Source: Nectonema munidae
Taxonomy: Eukaryota; Nematomorpha; Nectonematoida; Nectonematidae
NCBI GenBank assembly: GCA_030549495.1
Contig: JAUIRK010000893.1
Span: 434,001 to 498,000 of the forward strand
Length of the DNA: 64,000 nt
Reading direction: 5' to 3'
The notes below the pieces were generated by a model. That model had not been told where the DNA came from and did no database searches. It saw only the letters and a list, made by a program, of their open reading frames with translations. Position numbers and translations under genes: made by a program. Below, piece by piece: positions 22,424-33,962 of the stretch. Each line of letters starts with the position of its first letter. The first letter of the stretch is position 1.

Positions 22424-23202
22424 TATGATGGTGTTATATTACAATTACATGACTATGCTGTATAAAAAATATCATCTTAACGATTATATTGCTAATTAAA
22501 ATAGTAACGTAAAGATTGAAACATGTTTCATACTGCTCGGTTGATTTTCTCTTGTCTTTCATATTTTTTGGTTTTATTTTATTCCTTGATAACATCATTT
22601 AGTACATGATTTTTTTACAACTAAGCGAAATTTGGAAAGATGAAGAATCAAGTGTTTCTTTTCAAGTAAAATTGGTTCTTCACAAAGAAAGTCAATGAAA
22701 CAAGGATCACTTTGTGAATTTGTTAGTTGTAAATCAAAACAAAAGGCGGTTTAGAATTCGTGAATGATGAAAAGAAAAAGGACTAAGAACAGATAAATGG
22801 TTTTCTAATTCAAGTTTATTCTTAGTTCATATAATGCTGGGTATACAACATGACAAGCCTCGCATTTTATGAGTGTTAACTCGAAATAAAAGCCAATTGC
22901 ATTGTTGATATAAAAAGTGAATGTGTCTACCAAAGAGTAAACACGAATGACATAATTTTTTGATTTTGAAAATTCGAAGTACATTCTGAAACATCTATCT
23001 TTGAAAGGAAATACAGCTAGTAAAATAAGTGTATAATGATTAACAATTATTTACAGAACTTTCGAAAAAAACCCTGGTCGCTGCAAATTTTTCATGTTCT
23101 TTTCTAGCAGCTCGTGTACTTTTGTTGTCAAATCTCAAGCACCAACATAAAAACAAGAATCAATGAAATCACACCCAAGACCAAAATCCTTCCAAATATT
23201 AA

Positions 23203-24272
23203 CCCTATTAGTGCTGGGCAAAATTTGTCCGCTCAAGTGCTGGGGGGGGCGTAAAGTGCCCCCCCCCTTATTTTTCTCAGATATTAATAAGTTTTTATAA
23301 ATATTTTTAATGTTACATATATATTTCAACTATGCTGAATTCAGTGGTGATGTCCATTTTTTTATCAAAATCAATCAAACCTGTCAAAAAATTGATTTAC
23401 ATTTGAAAGCTCATCTCAAAAAGGAACTTTTTATCTAAATAATTATATAATGTTTTTTACACGTATACACCCATTTTCAAGCAAGCTGAATTAAGCGGTG
23501 ATATTTATTTTTTTTTATAAAAATCAATTAAAGTTATCAAAGCATTGATTTATATATGACAGCTCATCTTAAAAAGAAACTTTTTATCTAAGTAATAATA
23601 TAAAGTTTTTTACACATATATACCCATTTTTAAGCATGCGTAATTCAGTGGTGATATTCATTTTTTTTTTATAAAAATCAATCAAAACTGTCAAAAAATT
23701 TATTTATCCCAAAAAGAAAGGATCAGGGACGGTTTTTTGAATTAGAGAATTACGTTTAATAGAAAGTATAGGGAGGTGATGAAGTTTACCGTGTATGGCA
23801 TTTTACACACATATACCCATTTTCAAGTAGGCTGTGTTTACTGGTTATATTCCTTTTTTTATTATAAATATTAGTCAAACCTGACAAAATAATTTAAATA
23901 TGACAGCCCATGTCAAAATTAAAATTTTTATTCTTTTAAAGTTTTTTATCCATTTCAAGTATGCAGAATTTAATGATGTTCATTTTTTATGAAATCAATA
24001 AAACCTGTCAAAAAATCGATTAAACCTGTAAATCAATGTCAAATATATGAACATAAAAATAACTTTTACTTGCAGTATTTCTCTGGTAATTATTTTCTTA
24101 ATTTATTTAATAAACCAACTTTCTTGATGATCTTAGACTTGTTTATCAGTATCGGGTATTTTATTATCAGGCCTGAATATTTGTCAACTTTTTTTCTGAT
24201 GAATCATTCTTGATGTTGATTGTTCAATTACAAAATGGTGTCAACGTTCTTCATCTAAAAAATTATCTATTA
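23203..24272 (+). mobile_element. TTAA-flanked element with 150-bp tandem repeats, copy 1
   Basis: TTAA (23199-23202) is followed by CCCTATTAGTGCTGGGCAAA and TTTGTCCGCTCAAGTGC, then a G-run/C-run stem around GGGGCGTAAAGTGCCCC. Four to five diverged tandem units follow (each with ACCCATTTTCAAG, TCAGTGGTGATAT and CTGTCAAAAAAT), then a unique tail with CTTGATGATCTTAGACTTG. The same parts in the same order occur inverted at 42893-44858. Homology stops at about 24272, so the far end is undefined. No coding capacity. Confidence 0.8.
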
Positions 24273-24439
24273 AGGCTTTTCTAGAATTTATATAGTAAAT
24301 TATTATAATATACTTTTTTAATATTCTTTCCTTTAATTTATTTTTAATAACCTAATTTGCTAATTCCTTTCTTTATTTTATTTTAAAATAAGTAAAGATC
24401 TCTTAGATTTTATATACTAAATTTCATGTTTTATCTTTG

Positions 24440-25125
24440 TGGGTACCAATGATCTTTCAGGGGAATAACAATCTACGGGCGTACAAATGATCTTTACGCC
24501 AGGTACCAAATGATCTTTACGGGGGTACCAAATGATCTTTTACGTGGGTACCAATGATCTTTTACGTGGGTACCAATGATCTTTTACGTGGGTAACAATG
24601 ATCTTTACGGGGGTACCTATGATCTTTACGGCTATTTATGATCTTTACGGGTACTTATGATCTTTACAGCGGTACCAATGATCTTTACGGGTTCATTGAC
24701 GGTATCTATAATCCAGGTACCAATGATTTTTTGAGTGGACCTAGAATTTCGGTACCAATGATCTTTCACAGGACCTAGGATCACGCGGTACCAATTATCA
24801 TTAACTGGACCTAGAATCACGCGGTACCAATGATCTTTCACGGGACCTAGGATCACGCGGTACCAATGATCTTTCACAGGACCTAGAATCACGCGGTACC
24901 AATGATCTTTAACACGGGCGATATCAATGATTAGAATAAGTGGTACCAATGATCTTTGTAGATGATTTAATGATTATTAGGGGTATCAATGATCTTTAAC
25001 TGGACCTAGAATCATAGGGGTACCAATGATTTTTCACACGTCCTAGATTAAAGGTACCAATGAACTGTCACACATCCTAGAATCACAGTAGCAATGATCT
25101 GTCACACGTCTTATAATTCTTCACG
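24440..25125 (+). repeat. GGTACC minisatellite, 22-bp then 36-bp units
   Basis: 24460-24710 consists of about ten units like GGGTACCAATGATCTTTTAC (about 22 bp). From 24740 the unit grows to 36 bp by adding GGACCTAGAATCACGC-like sequence, regular between 24782 and 24900, then decays to 25125. A minus-strand frame through the 36-bp units (24632-24949) repeats DHWYRVILGPVK and is a by-product of the unit length. Confidence 0.9.
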
Positions 25126-25129
25126 CGTC

Positions 25130-25218
25130 CTAGCTTTTTGAGATATAGAATCCTACGTCTCGAGCGAAGCGAGAGACAAACACGGGACCGTCTGGTAATA
25201 ATAATAATAATAATAATA
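25130..25218 (+). mobile_element. Possible LINE 3' end with (TAA)n tail
   Basis: A GC-richer segment (GTCTCGAGCGAAGCGAGAGAC stem, CGGGACCGTCTGG) runs directly into (TAA)7. I-clade LINEs end in TAA repeats, so this could be a heavily 5'-truncated copy. The part is too short to assign a family. Confidence 0.35.
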
Positions 25219-25850
25219 CTAATACTACTTTTTGCAAATTTTTACTTGTTTGATTTGCAGAAAGAATTAAACTGTTTTTCAATATTTCTTTTTCATGATA
25301 TATATATATCATTAGAAAGCTTATCGTTTGCTACATACTCTAGAATAATTTATTTTTGCAAAAGTTTTAAAAAATTTTAATAAATGGACTTTACTTCGAA
25401 AAATTTTGTCTAAATTTTTGAAAAAATTACGGACCACCTTTTCAGTGAAGCATAATGTGAAGATTTTTAAAAAAAATTGGATTAAAATGATATCATTGGA
25501 AAGGCATACTCTTTGTGGTTAACATAGGCTAGGTTATACAAATAAATATATTTTCATTTTTCCAAAATCTGCTTTTATGTGAGGTCAGTCAAGTTTTATC
25601 TAGTTTCAAAAAATACCAATAATAATTAACGTTCTTAATTTATATAATATTTTTTCAATATTTTATATTCACAAAGGTAAAATATGATTTTTAACATTTT
25701 AAAATTTCATAGTTAAAGAAAACTGTCGAAAATTAATATATATTTTTTACTTTTTATGGGTCAGTAGTATAGGTCAGTATAATGTTTTTCTAATAAATTT
25801 AAAATTATTTTTAAAGTGGAAAATGTTGATCGAATGTACAAGATTTGAAG
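25219..25850. other. A/T-rich, no feature seen
   Basis: No open frame of note and no repeat partner recognised in this stretch. Confidence 0.5.
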
Positions 25851-25851
25851 C

Positions 25852-25990
25852 TATGAGGTAGCAAAATATGAACAGAAAGTTTGATATTTTTTGATTTTTT
25901 AAAGAATATTTTTCGATTCTTTGAATACAGAATTTTATTTTGATTATTTGACAAATATAATATTTAAAATCGTGCAAATTGCAAAGTATA
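25852..25990 (+). repeat. Permuted copy of the 3.9-kb satellite unit
   Basis: First half (TATGAGGTAGCAAAATATG ... GATTATTTGA) matches 3975-4068. Second half (CAAATATAATATTTAAAATC ... AAGTATA) matches 3912-3952. The order of the two blocks is swapped relative to the copy at 3.9 kb. Confidence 0.75.
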
Positions 25991-26085
25991 GCTATTTTAA
26001 ACAAAACAGTAATATATTTGAAGAAATATTTTTTCAGTATAAAGAGTTTAGAAAACTCTTCTCTAATATGTAATGATATATTCTC

Positions 26086-26213
26086 ATAACCTTTACGGTT
26101 GAACGCGGGTAGACAACTTGCGTGTTATCTCCAACCCGTATATTACGATGATTCTTCTCCAACCTGTATTCTACGATGATTCATCTCCAAACTATATACT
26201 ACGATGATTCATC
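26086..26213 (-). repeat. Inverted copy of the 4.4-kb minisatellite end
   Basis: Reverse complement of 4424-4551 with only a few differences, including the unique tail ACACGCAAGTTGTCTACCCG. The match breaks just outside GGTTATGAG on one side. Confidence 0.88.
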
Positions 26214-26689
26214 TCCATTGGATATATTGAGAATGAAAATTTTTTTTTAATGCAAATGAATTTTTTTGATTGGTTAAATTAAGTACATTATATACGTATA
26301 TACAAAATATACAAATATATATGAAATTTTTTTGAATTAAAACATTTATGATAAATTAAAGTTAATATTGTTATTTAGAATGATGATAAGAGGATTCTAA
26401 AAATATATAAAACGTGCTTTTTTGTTGAATATATGTGAAGTCATAATTTTGAGGTCGTTAAGAAAGGGCCTGAAAAATCGAAAATTAAAAAAATGGAAAA
26501 TTCAAAAATTTTAAAACGTATTCTGAAAGAGTTTGATTTTTCAAGTTCAAAGGCTAAAAAAAGTATTTAAAAAATTTGCTTTAAAATGAGATATTAAAAT
26601 CAAAAATTGGATAAGTTTGAAATTTTTGAAAATTTTGTAAGGGGGACCACCCTTTGAAATTTTTCAAAAAAATTTCAAATTTTTCCACC

Positions 26690-27270
26690 ATAGTATGTTT
26701 AAATATCAATTATATATTATGAATGTGCAAAAAAAATTGACAAAAAAAAGTTTAATCTTCATTTTACACGCTAAAATATAGTGAAAAATAGCAAAACATG
26801 TGCCTATTGTTCAAGGGCTTATAAAATTTTTTTTTGAATTTATTTGAAAACTAATAATAATTCAAAAATGTAGGTAAAAGGATGCTCTTTAAGATGCGCG
26901 TGGTTTAAAATGATTTTAAAAAAATTTCTTGCATAAAGTTTTGTTCCAAAGTTAAATTTTGGAACATTTTGACAAAAAAATTTTTTTTAAAAATTAAATT
27001 TTTTTTCTTCAAATTTTTTCATCATGGTGTGTTTAAGTATCAGTTATATTTTATGAATGTGCAAAAAAAATTTAAATCTTCATTTTACACGCTAAAATAT
27101 AGTAAAAATGGCAAAATTGTGCGTATTGTTCAAGGGCTTATAAAAAAAAATTTTGAATTTATTTGAAAACTAAAAATAATTCAAAAATGTAGGTAAAAGG
27201 ATGCTCTTTAAGATGCGTGTGGTTTAAAATATTTTTAAAAAAAATTCTCGCATAAAGTTTTATTAAAATT
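26690..27270 (+). repeat. Tandem duplication, 321-bp period
   Basis: The block CATTTTACACGCTAAAATAT .. TTCAAGGGCTTATAAAA .. GTAGGTAAAAGGATGCTC at 26760-26940 recurs at 27081-27265, offset by about 321 bp. Substitutions and indels are confined mostly to homopolymers. Confidence 0.85.
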
Positions 27271-28490
27271 TGACATTTTTGACACAAAAATTTTAAAAAT
27301 TTGTTAAAATCAAAAAAAAAATATATCAAAAATAAATATTTTTCAAAATTTTAAAATTCTAAAATAAAATTTAAGCAATTTTTAATAAGATGATGTGCAA
27401 ATTAGAAAAAAATAATTTTCTTTTGATGTAAAATTTTTGAATCAAAAATGTCAACTTTTTGAAAATTCAAACCTTTTTTATAAAAAATTGAATTTTTTTT
27501 TTCGAATTTTTTTTACAAAATCATTTATTTATAAAAGTACTTTAACTCACTTGAAATTTTTTTAAAAAATTTTGAAACATCTCGCGGGAATTAAAAAAGT
27601 GAGAAAATTTATAGTTCATTTGCGGGTCAATGAACTCACTGTCAGGTCATTTAACTTAGACCACGTGATAGCGCTACCGAAATGAGGCAGGTTAACATTT
27701 TATAGCTTGGAAAAATCTTTTTTAATCTAAAAGTAATTTGACTTTGAATGGAAAAAGTAAAAAAAAAAGTGAACAGTTTTCCTATGTGTGTAATGTAAAT
27801 GAGGTAAAACAACTAATTTCTTTATATAAGGAGATTATTATATATTACATAAACATTTCAACCAATCATATAGTTTTTATGAAATAAAACTGCAATTTCA
27901 AAGTTAAATTTTTTGAACTTTTAGGTAGAATTTTTGAAATGTAGCTTTCAATATGTATGTAAATTACTTTTTGAAAATTTTTATTTTAAGTATATTTTTT
28001 AGCATTTTACGATTTACACATTTAAATATATAATAAGGCTAGCAAGTTTGGTAAGTTATCTCTCCGGAGGTCTTGCCAGACCTCTGATAAAGATTTTTTG
28101 TAAAAAAAAAAGTTAACTTTTCATCTAAAACATTTAAAATTTAATCAAAGTAAACTAAAAAACTCAGCATACGACAATTTTTTAAATACAAAATTTTTTT
28201 TTATAAAACAGCAAATATTTTTGGACTTTGTGTGTATCAGAACACTTTCTAAATATAATTTGTATTTTAACTGATTTTAAGAACACATTCCCACAAATCG
28301 GCACTTTTGCTATTGTTTTCAAGAACTTTATAAAGAAAAAACCCTATAGATTAAGAAATTTTAGAAATTTAGCCTTTCAAAACGGTACCAAATAAAAATA
28401 TTTATATAATTAAAAAAAATTATGAAAATCAAAAATTAGGGGGCATTTTTTCCTACTTTTTAATTGGGGCATTTATTTCGGGGGCATTTT
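27271..28490. other. A/T-rich, no gene seen
   Basis: Long A and T runs. A GC-richer patch around 28045-28085 (ATCTCTCCGGAGGTCTTGCC) has no recognised function. Confidence 0.5.
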
Positions 28491-28501
28491 TACCTACAAC
28501 C

Positions 28502-28632
28502 ATCGAATATACACTAGTTTAAAAAAATCCAAAAATGTTAGCGGGTGGAATAGGGTTTTCATTTGAAAAATGAAGTAATCTACCAGGCACATTACAGGAA
28601 TTGATGAAAGGATATTTGATTCATAGAGAAAA
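28502..28632 (+). repeat. Dispersed repeat, copy B (partner at 15180)
   Basis: Direct copy of 15180-15308 with a few substitutions and a divergent middle where the G-rich core differs. No TIRs recognised. Confidence 0.75.
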
Positions 28633-29044
28633 CAAATAACTGAAGGTTGGATAGTTTTATATGAGTGAATGTAGTCTAAAGGCAAAGAGTCTACTAGACA
28701 GTAGACACCCTGCGATGTTTATATGAAAAAAATGTGATTGATTCAGGGGAAAGGGTATAAAACGAAGTTATAATTGTGGAAACAAAAATAAAACAGAAAA
28801 TTAAGATCGCATTATTTCATTTTACTCAGCATCATTCAAAAATAGTTTAAAAGCTAAATTGATACAAGCTACAAAAAGTAAAATAACCTATTAACATTTT
28901 GTAATGAATTGCCTTTTATAATAACTTTTAAGGAAAAAAGTCTATCAGAAAAATTTATAGAGCTTCAACAAAAACTAAAAAATGTTAGAGCATAATTTAA
29001 GTTTTTTGAAAACTAATTTGACATATCCCCCTACAGCATACTCT

Positions 29045-29116
29045 ATGGGTGGCATGGCAGATTGGTTGAGATGATGGAGATAGCACGGAAGCCTCTGGAT
29101 TAAATTCCTCATAGAT
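29045..29116 (+). mobile_element. tRNA-like SINE head, degenerate
   Basis: GGTGGCATGGCAGATTGG resembles an A-box region and CTGGATTAAATTCC a decayed B box, about 45 nt apart. Similar in layout to the head at 6472. No acceptor stem. Confidence 0.45.
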
Positions 29117-29219
29117 ACAAATTTGTTCATAGTTTGACATAAGCGGTACATCAGTGCCTGGTAAATGGAAATACATCCGCTGCACCTTACCTTTTACTCA
29201 AAATTGAAAAATTTGCTAC

Positions 29220-30378
29220 ATAATTAACATAAGAGAGAAAAGAAAATAAACTAATAAAGCAATTTTCACTATTTTAAAATGGAACCGTCTGTTCTCAGAA
29301 TAATTTCAAAATAATAGGAGGCATAAAGAATTAGAGTTTATTTGATATTTTCAAGTTTTTATAGGCAGCAAAAGCCAACGTTTAAGTAAAATGACGGCAA
29401 AAAAAATTAAAAAAACACCATTACTAAATTAAGTATTTGTAAAATAACATTTTAAATATTTCATTATTATAAAGTTCAAAACAAATAATTTAAGAAATAC
29501 TTTGACTGAAAAAAACTATTTGTTGAAATTATAAATCATTATATATTAACTAAGATCATTTTGAAGCCGTATATGTATCCAAAGGATAAATAAATGAAAA
29601 ATCGTGATTCTTCTAATTTTACAGGGTTTCGGCTATAGCAAGGTAAAAAAAGGAACAATCTCGGTAAATCCGGACATCTAGCAACGCTAGGAAAAATTGA
29701 TTTAAAACTGAATTTTTAAGAAAATCCGATTCTTCTTTTTTCTTATTAAAAAACGATAAGAGCATTTTAATCATCAAAAAAAATAAAACTTACTTCAAAA
29801 AATTTTGTTTAAATTTTATTATATTGGACAGTTCTAGGTTGATTTAGTTGAACAACTATTTAAATTTTATTTTTTAAATATTTTTTAAAAATAAATTCAA
29901 ATAAGCTTAAATATTTTAAATATTCGAAAAACATATTTTTCCTCTTTAAGAAACTTTTTGAAAATATTAAAAGGTTCAAATACTCCTAAATAAAAAAGAA
30001 TATAATCAATACCATCGCTATTTTCGAAATTAAAAATAATAAAATAAAAATTCTAATAAAAAAGTCAAAAATATTTAAAAAGTATATCAAAATTCATTTA
30101 CTAGATTCTGATAATTTAAAAAAGGAGTGAGATAAATAATCTAATACAAAAATTCGCTATTAATTTTTCGTTGCTTACATTTAAAACTCATTAAAAGAAA
30201 ATGATTATATTAAAGAATTAGTAAAGGGAGGCATGCCTTTTAAAAAATAAAATAGCACTCAAAAAGAAATCATTTGACTACAAAATTTTAGTTTTTAGAA
30301 TGGATATTCAAATAAGAAATTCCCTTGAAAACAAAATTAATGACTTTCTTAGGTTATAATTGTTTCAATGAAGGGGAC
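29220..30378. other. A/T-rich, no gene seen
   Basis: Nothing recognised apart from a small GC-richer patch near 29620-29690 (CGGACATCTAGCAACGCTAG). Confidence 0.5.
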
Positions 30379-32262
30379 TAGTTGTGATTCTAAGAGGGGC
30401 TAGAGGGGGGCATGTCCTCTTTTTCTTCTTGCCCCCATGTTGGCTCCCCTCCACACTTTTTGGAAAAAGATTTAAAAAAATTAAAATGGGTAACTAGTAA
30501 TGGATTAACTAGTTCAGCATTACAAAACGAAATAATCTCTATTTTTGCCTCCATGGTAAGAGAAGATATAGCAGAGAAAATTAAAGTTTGTCTTTATTTT
30601 TCTGTTCAAGCAGATGAAGCAAAAAATGTTAGCAGAACTGAGCAGTTGGCTTTGGTTGTGAGATTTTATGATGAAATATTAAATTGTATTAAAGAATGTT
30701 TTATATCTTGCACACAAATGACTATTTTAGATGTGGAATGTATTTCTAATGTAATTTTGAAGGGTTTATAGTTTTTGGGTTTGGATTATAAAATTTCTCT
30801 TGTTGGCTTAAGATTTCACGGAGCTTCAGTAATGAGGGGTTAAGTTGATGGCGTTCAAAAAAATTCGTCATAAAGATTCTAATGTTTTCATATTCATGGT
30901 TATAGTCACAGGCTAAATTTAGTTTTAGTAAACACTACAAGACATGTAAGAAAAGCTAATGTTTTTTCAGTTAGTTGAAACTACTTTATATTTTTGTAGC
31001 TAATTTGGTCGTATATGAAAATTTTTATCTTATTCAAAGAGAAATGTATCAAAAAAAAGAAATAAAACAACTGCAGAATCTGAGTGAAACACGATAGTGG
31101 TGTCGAGCAACTTCTTGTAATAATGCTCTTGAGCACTTAGACTGTATAATGAAAGTGTTGAATGATACTTCTTCAGATGACACTTGTGCTCGAACTATTA
31201 CTGCTCGCGGTTTAATTGCTCAAATTGTTTAGAATTTGTTTATCTATTGAATTTTTTTCAGACATCCTTGGAAATGTTCGCAGAGTATCAGAACAATTCC
31301 AATCTACACAAGCAGATCTTAGAAAAGCAGTCAACTTGATTAAATCCTTTCGCCAAGAATTTATTGATATACGATTTTCATATATGAATGAGCAATACAG
31401 TAATAAAGTCCCCATACACTGTAACAAAAAAACGGGAAAGAAAATCTAAAAAGATTGATGAATTCATTGTGTATGTAACAACTGGCCAACGGCTAAATTC
31501 TAAGAATAATCAACAAATTATAATTTTAAATAATATTCTTGAAATGAGTTAGATCCCCGATTTTCTGAAAAATTGAGTCAAATTTTACATGGCATTTCTG
31601 CACTTTTTCCAGAAAGTGAAATTTTTTATCTCAAGAATATTTGAAAGTGTTTGCTACCACATATTCTGTGGATATAAATGACTTACATCATGAAATATCA
31701 TTGATGAAAAAACTACTTTTAAAAGAACCGAAGTTGGCAACATCACTTGTAGAATTTCTGTCCTTCATTTTCTTTATAAATCTTCCTTTGATTGCTTGTA
31801 TAGATTAATTCTTATATCTGTTACTTTACCAGTTACAAGTGAAAGAAGGTCTTAAAAAATGAAGTTGATTAAGACTTTTCTGAGAAACTCAATGACAAAT
31901 AAAAGATTAAGTAACATTGCACTACTTTCAATAGAAAAATTTTATGCTGAAAAAATAGATTTGGAAAATTCTGTTGATGAATTTGATAGTGACCATAAGA
32001 ATCGTCGAATTAAGTTTCATTTACTTCTTTAGAAATTTTGGAATTTTCATCAATAAATTTTTTGTTTTTTCCCATTTATTTAAACTAAACAATGAAAAAT
32101 ATAACCTGAAAAAATAGCCTCAAAAATTCTCAAATAATTTTTATGATGATTTGAATCAAATAAAATAAGAGCAGAGCTAATCTTAAAAAAAAATTATGAG
32201 ATTTATCAATTGAAAAATTGGCCCCTGTTTTGGCCACTTTCGAAAAAGTAGAATCGCCACTG
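30379..32262 (+). mobile_element. hAT element relic (ZMYM1-like transposase)
   Basis: The left tip AGTTGTGATTCTA and the reverse complement of the right tip AGTGGCGATTCTA agree at 11 of 13 bases, so the ends are probably original. The plus strand encodes hAT pieces in order: FSVQADEAKNVSRTEQLALVV (about 30600), NNALEHLDCIMKVL (31115), and ILISVTLPVTSERRS with LRNSMTNKRLSNIALLSIE (31815-31935, the C-terminal dimerisation domain). Many stops and frame changes lie between. The N-terminal zinc finger is missing. No convincing 8-bp target duplication survives. Confidence 0.8.
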
Positions 32263-32529
32263 AAAATTAAAAGAATAATTGAGATTTATATAAATTTAAA
32301 GTATTTATAATACATTGATATTATTACTAATTGAAATATGTATTATATATATACAATAAAGAATAATATTATTTAGTTGATATTTGGTATACGATAGAGA
32401 ATTAAAACATATAATCCCTTAGTTTTAAATAATATAGCAATTATCAATGTTGCATTCATGAAAGATGACTTTTAATACAATTTTTACTTTCTTCGCAATG
32501 TGCTTTTCACATCAAACTACTTTCATTCA

Positions 32530-33780
32530 AAAAAATTTACATTTAAAATATACATTGTCTTCTTTTCGAAGAAGATGGGTTGCTTAGTCTTTCTTCACTT
32601 TTTTCATATTCTTTATCATTTGTTAGTTCCTTTACTAATATTTGTAAAAACTTTCCTGATATTTTTTCTATAGTCAATTCTTTGTAAAAATAACCCGAAT
32701 ATTTATTCTATTGAATCTAACATGTTACAAAAATTGCCACAGCCATCTTCTAGAACCACTCCTTTATAAACATTCAAGTTGCATCCAGATTTTGAAAGAT
32801 GTACATTCCTAGAATAAAGAAGTTTCTTCATATCTTTTTTAATTTGGCTCATCTCTTCTGTTTTTTTCTAATAGTTCCAAGTATTGTTGTTTCTTTAAAG
32901 TGAAAATTTTCTGCTAATAGAAGTGAAAAACTCTTCCATGGTAACATTATATCCTTTATTGAAATATGGAAAAATTAGTTAAGAACACACATATGAAGGC
33001 TAGCGAAATGCCTGGATTTTTTTTATCGAATTTCCCAAGATGGAAAAGAGTTGCACAAGTATTTTGATCAACAAGACAACAAAATTTTATGCCAAATTTA
33101 AAAGTTTTCTGATGCCATATATTGATTAAAAGTATATCTTGTTTTAAAAGGAAATAATTGCTCATCAATCATTAGATCTTCATAAAGTTCAAAACCCGCT
33201 TGAAAATTATCTATAATGCGCTCCCAAATCTCAAGAATAGGAAGAAAAGGATTATTGCACATTTTTTATCTTTTGAATGAAAGTCGTTAAATCTTTTATT
33301 TTTTATAACACATTATTTGAATCGATCACGACTCATGGTGCTAGGACCCCGTTTCTTGTTTCATAAATCATTTAGAAGAGAATTTTTAGATACCAGAAAG
33401 CATATTGCATATTTCAGTTCAATAAAAGATAATATAGAGATTAATCAAAATTATTCTCTTGTATTTTTTCATAGGAAATAGTGTATTTTTGCACAATTTT
33501 GAGCATAAAACTGTCAAAAAGTCAATTAAATAATGTAATTGGTTGAACATTTGCATAAAATGTTGGCCCAGAATGACATCGAAAAACATATACTTTAGAT
33601 GTTTTCTTCATAAAATATTCTTCATTTTGATAAAACCATTCAACATTTGATTTTGAAAATATAGAATTTTTACAATTTTTTGCCTGTTCTTGGGAGTCAT
33701 CATCTGAATCAGTATCAGAATTAGAAAAAAAAAATATATATTTTTGATAGTTTCTTTCTGCGTCACGAGAATTTGATGCA
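32530..33780 (-). pseudogene. piggyBac transposase relic
   Basis: Read on the minus strand, in several frames: TMSRDRFK (about 33330), YEDLMIDEQLFPFKTRY (about 33180, around the first catalytic Asp), KFGIKFCCLVDQNTCATLF (33100) and NVTMEEFFTS (about 32940). The order and spacing are those of a piggyBac transposase of the type also seen at 15.6 kb. Ends and TIRs are not identifiable. Confidence 0.72.
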
Positions 33781-33899
33781 CAGCTAGAGGAAGTGTTGAT
33801 AATAAATTAAAATAAAATAAAAATCAATATTATAATCAATCAATTTGTTTTCAAAATCAACTTTTCTCACTTTTCAAATATATCTTCAACAATATATCA

Positions 33900-33960
33900 A
33901 ATATATGTCACATTTTCATGTGATGTGTCTGTATTCACACACACACACAAATATACACAT
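33900..33960 (+). repeat. CA microsatellite
   Basis: Short (CA)n run near 33934-33960, immediately next to the end of the neighbouring hAT relic. Confidence 0.6.
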
Positions 33961-33962
33961 AA

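Noticed and set aside
24632-24949. Repeat protein (DHWYRVILGPVK units)
   Set aside because: The frame exists only because the minisatellite unit is 36 bp. There is no start context or flanking coding sequence.
24440-25125. CRISPR-like array
   Set aside because: Units are contiguous without unique spacers in an animal genome, so it is a minisatellite.
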